Part shown: piece after piece, positions 5,537 to 7,490 of the stretch
Position numbering within the stretch: the first letter of the stretch is position 1
Layout: each line of letters opens with the position of its first letter
Source of the DNA: Syntrophomonadaceae bacterium
GTDB lineage: Bacteria > Bacillota > Syntrophomonadia > Syntrophomonadales > Syntrophomonadaceae
Direction: 5' to 3'
Length of the DNA: 7,490 nt
Assembly: GCA_030526885.1 (NCBI GenBank)
Contig: JAUNBV010000094.1
Coordinates: 1-7,490, forward strand
The notes under the pieces: generated by a model
What the model saw: the letters and a program-made list of their open reading frames with translations, nothing else
What the model was told of the DNA's origin: nothing
Databases searched by the model: none
Program-made: the position numbers and the translations under genes

Positions 5537-7213
5537 ATGCAGGCTTCGACCTTGGCAATAGTGTTCGCCTTCATTGGCGGGCTGGGACTATTTCTGTTCG
5601 GCTTGAGGTTGCTGACGGAGGGTCTCCAACAGGTAGCCGGCGACCGGATGCGCAGTATTTTGGAAAAGGGCACCAAAAATCCACTGCGCGGAGTGCTGAC
5701 CGGTATGGCCACCACCGTTTTGGTGCAGAGCAGCACCGCCACCACCATTCTGAGCATAGGCCTGGTCAACGCCGGGCTGCTTACCCTTCGGCAGGCCATC
5801 GGCATTATCATGGGGGCCAATATCGGCACCACCCTCACCGTCTTTATCATCGGTTTTAATGTCCAGGCTTATAGCCTCCCCATCGTGGGCGTGGGCGCTC
5901 TCATCTATATTTTGACCAAAAACAAAAAAGTGCAGATGGTGGCGCAGGCCATCCTCGGCTTCGGCCTGATGTTTTACGGCCTCAGCGTTATTGGCGGCGG
6001 TCTTTCCCCGCTCAAAGACCTGCCCATATTTACCGAGCTGATGCTCGGCGTGGATAACAATGCCTGGCTGGGAGTGCTGATCGGAGTGGTGTTTACCGTG
6101 CTGGTGCAGAGCAGCGCCGCTACCATCGGCGTCATGCAGCAGTTGGCGGAGCAGGGGGCCATGACCTATCAGCAATGCGTACCCATCCTGTTTGGCGATA
6201 ATATCGGCACCGCAGTCACCTCGGCCTTTTTCGGCGCTCTGGGCGCGGGGGTGGCGGCCAAACGAGCCGCGCTCAGCCATACCTTGTTTAACGTCATCGG
6301 CACCCTGATATTTTTGCCTTTATTTATGATCGGCATATTCGAGCCGATGGTGACGTGGATAACCAATACCGCGTTTGCCATCGTGCCCGGCTTTGATTCC
6401 TGGGCTACCATGAATGTTAAACTGCAGATCGCCCAGACCCATGCGGTGTTCAATATCGCCAATACTTTAATTCATCTGCCGTTCGTGGCGGGGCTGGCTT
6501 GGCTGGTGACCAAACTGGTGCCGGATAAAGCGACGACGGAAGAGGACGAGGCCACGCCGCGCTTTATCGACAAGCGCTTCCTGAACAATCCCCCCATGGC
6601 CATCACCCAGGCTCTGCGCGAGACCCTGCGCATGGGGCGGCTGGCGCAGGAAGCGTTTGACAATGCCATCCGCTATTTTGAGTATCCGGAGGACAAGGCA
6701 TGCCTGGAGCGGGGTATCGAGCTGGAGAATGCCATAGACCGGCTGGAACGGGAGATTACCGACTATATAGTGCTGGTTTCGCAGCGCAACCTGTCCTTTG
6801 AGGAATCGGCCAGGACCTATATGCTGTTGCAGGCGGTCAACGATATCGAGCGCATCGGCGATCACTGTGAAAACATATTCGAGCAGGCGGAGTATTCTCA
6901 GAAATACGGGGTGGTGTTCTCCGATGAAGCGCGGGATGAATTGAACCACATGATCCGGGTCACCGCCGACACCATAGCCCTGGCGCTGGAAGCGATGCAT
7001 TATGATCGCCGCGATCTGGCCCGGCAGGTGGTAATCAATGAAAACGCCATTGATAAAATGGAGCAGGATTACCGCCGCGAGCACATCCGCCGCTTAAATG
7101 AATTTAAGTGCAACGGCAGCAACGGCGCCGTATTCCTGGATATGCTCAGCAATCTGGAGCGCATCGGCGACCATTGCCGCAATATTGCCGGCTATGTATT
7201 GGGCGAGGAATAA
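5537..7213 (+). CDS. Na+/phosphate cotransporter with C-terminal PhoU-like region (NptA/YjbB family)
   Basis: The 558-aa protein joins a membrane transporter to a cytoplasmic regulatory region. The membrane part (about 1-328) holds the two inverted Na/Pi repeats of this family, each with a QSS motif: QSSTATT (64-70) after GMATTVLV, and QSSAATIGV (191-199). Paired glycine motifs are GANIGTT (93-99) and GDNIGTA (220-226). After a charged linker (330-345) comes a helical PhoU-like region (about 355-555) with two copies of the metal-binding type motif, ERIGDHCEN (438-446) and ERIGDHCRN (541-549). Members of the family move phosphate with sodium, and E. coli YjbB is linked to phosphate export; direction here cannot be told. 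The length fits the full fusion family. The ATG at 5537 is preceded by GGAGG (5520-5524, 12 bases away) and AGGA (5527-5530, six bases). It is divergent from lgt. No clear terminator follows. Confidence 0.93.
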   Translation: MQASTLAIVFAFIGGLGLFLFGLRLLTEGLQQVAGDRMRSILEKGTKNPLRGVLTGMATTVLVQSSTATTILSIGLVNAGLLTLRQAIGIIMGANIGTTLTVFIIGFNVQAYSLPIVGVGALIYILTKNKKVQMVAQAILGFGLMFYGLSVIGGGLSPLKDLPIFTELMLGVDNNAWLGVLIGVVFTVLVQSSAATIGVMQQLAEQGAMTYQQCVPILFGDNIGTAVTSAFFGALGAGVAAKRAALSHTLFNVIGTLIFLPLFMIGIFEPMVTWITNTAFAIVPGFDSWATMNVKLQIAQTHAVFNIANTLIHLPFVAGLAWLVTKLVPDKATTEEDEATPRFIDKRFLNNPPMAITQALRETLRMGRLAQEAFDNAIRYFEYPEDKACLERGIELENAIDRLEREITDYIVLVSQRNLSFEESARTYMLLQAVNDIERIGDHCENIFEQAEYSQKYGVVFSDEARDELNHMIRVTADTIALALEAMHYDRRDLARQVVINENAIDKMEQDYRREHIRRLNEFKCNGSNGAVFLDMLSNLERIGDHCRNIAGYVLGEE

Positions 7214-7245
7214 ACCCATACCGGCAGGATGGCGGGCGATGATTA

Positions 7246-7251
7246 TATAAT
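7246..7251 (+). promoter_or_regulatory. Possible -10 box of the downstream crotonase gene
   Basis: A perfect TATAAT sits in the AT-rich stretch ATTATATAATATAAG, 36 bases before the ATG at 7288. No recognisable -35 hexamer lies 16-18 bases upstream, where the DNA is GC-rich (GGCAGG region). It may be a weak or activator-dependent promoter, or the gene may be read through from the transporter gene, since no terminator is visible between them. Confidence 0.35.
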
Positions 7252-7287
7252 ATAAGCTAAAACATTCTGGGAAGGGGAGTTTATCAC

Positions 7288-7490
7288 ATGTCATATGAAC
7301 TGAAATTCGAGGATAACATCGCAATCTTTACCTTCAAATACGGCAAGGTCAATGCCGTAACCACCGATACCCTGCAAGGCCTGAACCAATTGGTGGACCG
7401 CGTGAATGAGGAGGAGGAGCTGAAAGGTATCGTCATCACCGGCGACGGACGCTATTTCTCCGGTGGGTTCGATTTGGAGACCTTTACCAC
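7288..7490 (+). CDS. Crotonase-family protein (enoyl-CoA hydratase/isomerase-like), N-terminal fragment
   Basis: The first 67 codons of a gene that leaves the window without a stop. The protein opens MSYELKFEDNIAIFTF and has the crotonase landmarks NAVTTDTLQGL (about 22-32), the strand LKGIVITGDG (45-54), then YFSGGFDL (56-63). The last is the first oxyanion-hole segment, usually written FxAGxDL; here the middle is SGGFD, a variant also known in some hydratase domains of multifunctional beta-oxidation proteins. The gene is probably an enoyl-CoA hydratase or isomerase acting on a CoA thioester, but the catalytic Glu region lies outside the window. The ATG at 7288 follows GAAGGGGAG (7271-7279) at a suitable spacing. 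It is a second crotonase gene in this neighbourhood, 74 bases behind the phosphate transporter. Confidence 0.88.
   Translation, partial: MSYELKFEDNIAIFTFKYGKVNAVTTDTLQGLNQLVDRVNEEEELKGIVITGDGRYFSGGFDLETFT

Noticed and set aside
5588..6280. 230-codon open frame on the minus strand opposite the phosphate transporter gene
   Set aside because: It is antisense to a clear transporter gene; the translation is rich in His, Gln, Gly and Ala with no recognisable domain, as expected from a mirror frame of GC-rich coding DNA.
6467..7084. 205-codon open frame on the minus strand opposite the PhoU-like region
   Set aside because: It is antisense to conserved PhoU motifs, with no ribosome binding site or family resemblance.
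7214..7245. Possible terminator after the phosphate transporter gene
   Set aside because: The CCGGC and GCGGG segments do not pair well and no T run follows.

Overview
The window holds ordinary bacterial chromosome, most likely from a Bacillota (Firmicutes) species, perhaps an anaerobic Clostridia or Negativicutes member. This is an inference from strong AAGGAGG-type ribosome binding sites, sigma-A-like promoters in AT-rich gaps between moderately GC-rich genes, a very short TatA, and the mix of gene families. No rRNA or other taxonomic marker is present to confirm it. I see no tRNA, CRISPR array, insertion sequence or phage gene.

Layout. Positions 1-1244 (+) carry a short operon: the C-terminal end of a crotonase-family (enoyl-CoA hydratase-like) protein, an MBL-fold metallohydrolase, and a 64-aa unrecognised protein with a TTG start. 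Positions 1248-1600 (+) are a self-contained tatA unit with its own promoter and an intrinsic terminator. Positions 1637-2851 (-) encode a membrane-anchored HD-GYP protein, a predicted cyclic-di-GMP phosphodiesterase, convergent with tatA. Positions 3050-4480 (+) encode RmuC, transcribed divergently from the HD-GYP gene out of a gap of about 200 bp that carries one good promoter for each. Positions 4501-5286 (-) encode Lgt, convergent with rmuC; the apparent rmuC terminator lies inside the 3' end of lgt. Positions 5537-7213 (+) encode a Na+/phosphate cotransporter with a C-terminal PhoU-like region, divergent from lgt across a 250-bp gap that contains a GC-rich inverted-repeat block and an operator-like palindrome over the transporter -10 box. 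Positions 7288-7490 (+) are the start of a second crotonase-family gene that runs off the window.

The genes do not form one pathway. Tat export and lipoprotein lipidation (tatA, lgt) serve the cell envelope, the HD-GYP protein serves second-messenger signalling, rmuC serves DNA maintenance, the transporter serves phosphate homeostasis, and the two crotonases with the adjoining MBL hydrolase suggest acyl-CoA metabolism. I found no convincing new multi-gene system. The points most worth a second look are regulatory: a terminator embedded in a convergent coding region, three inverted repeats at promoters or leaders, and the small TTG-start gene.
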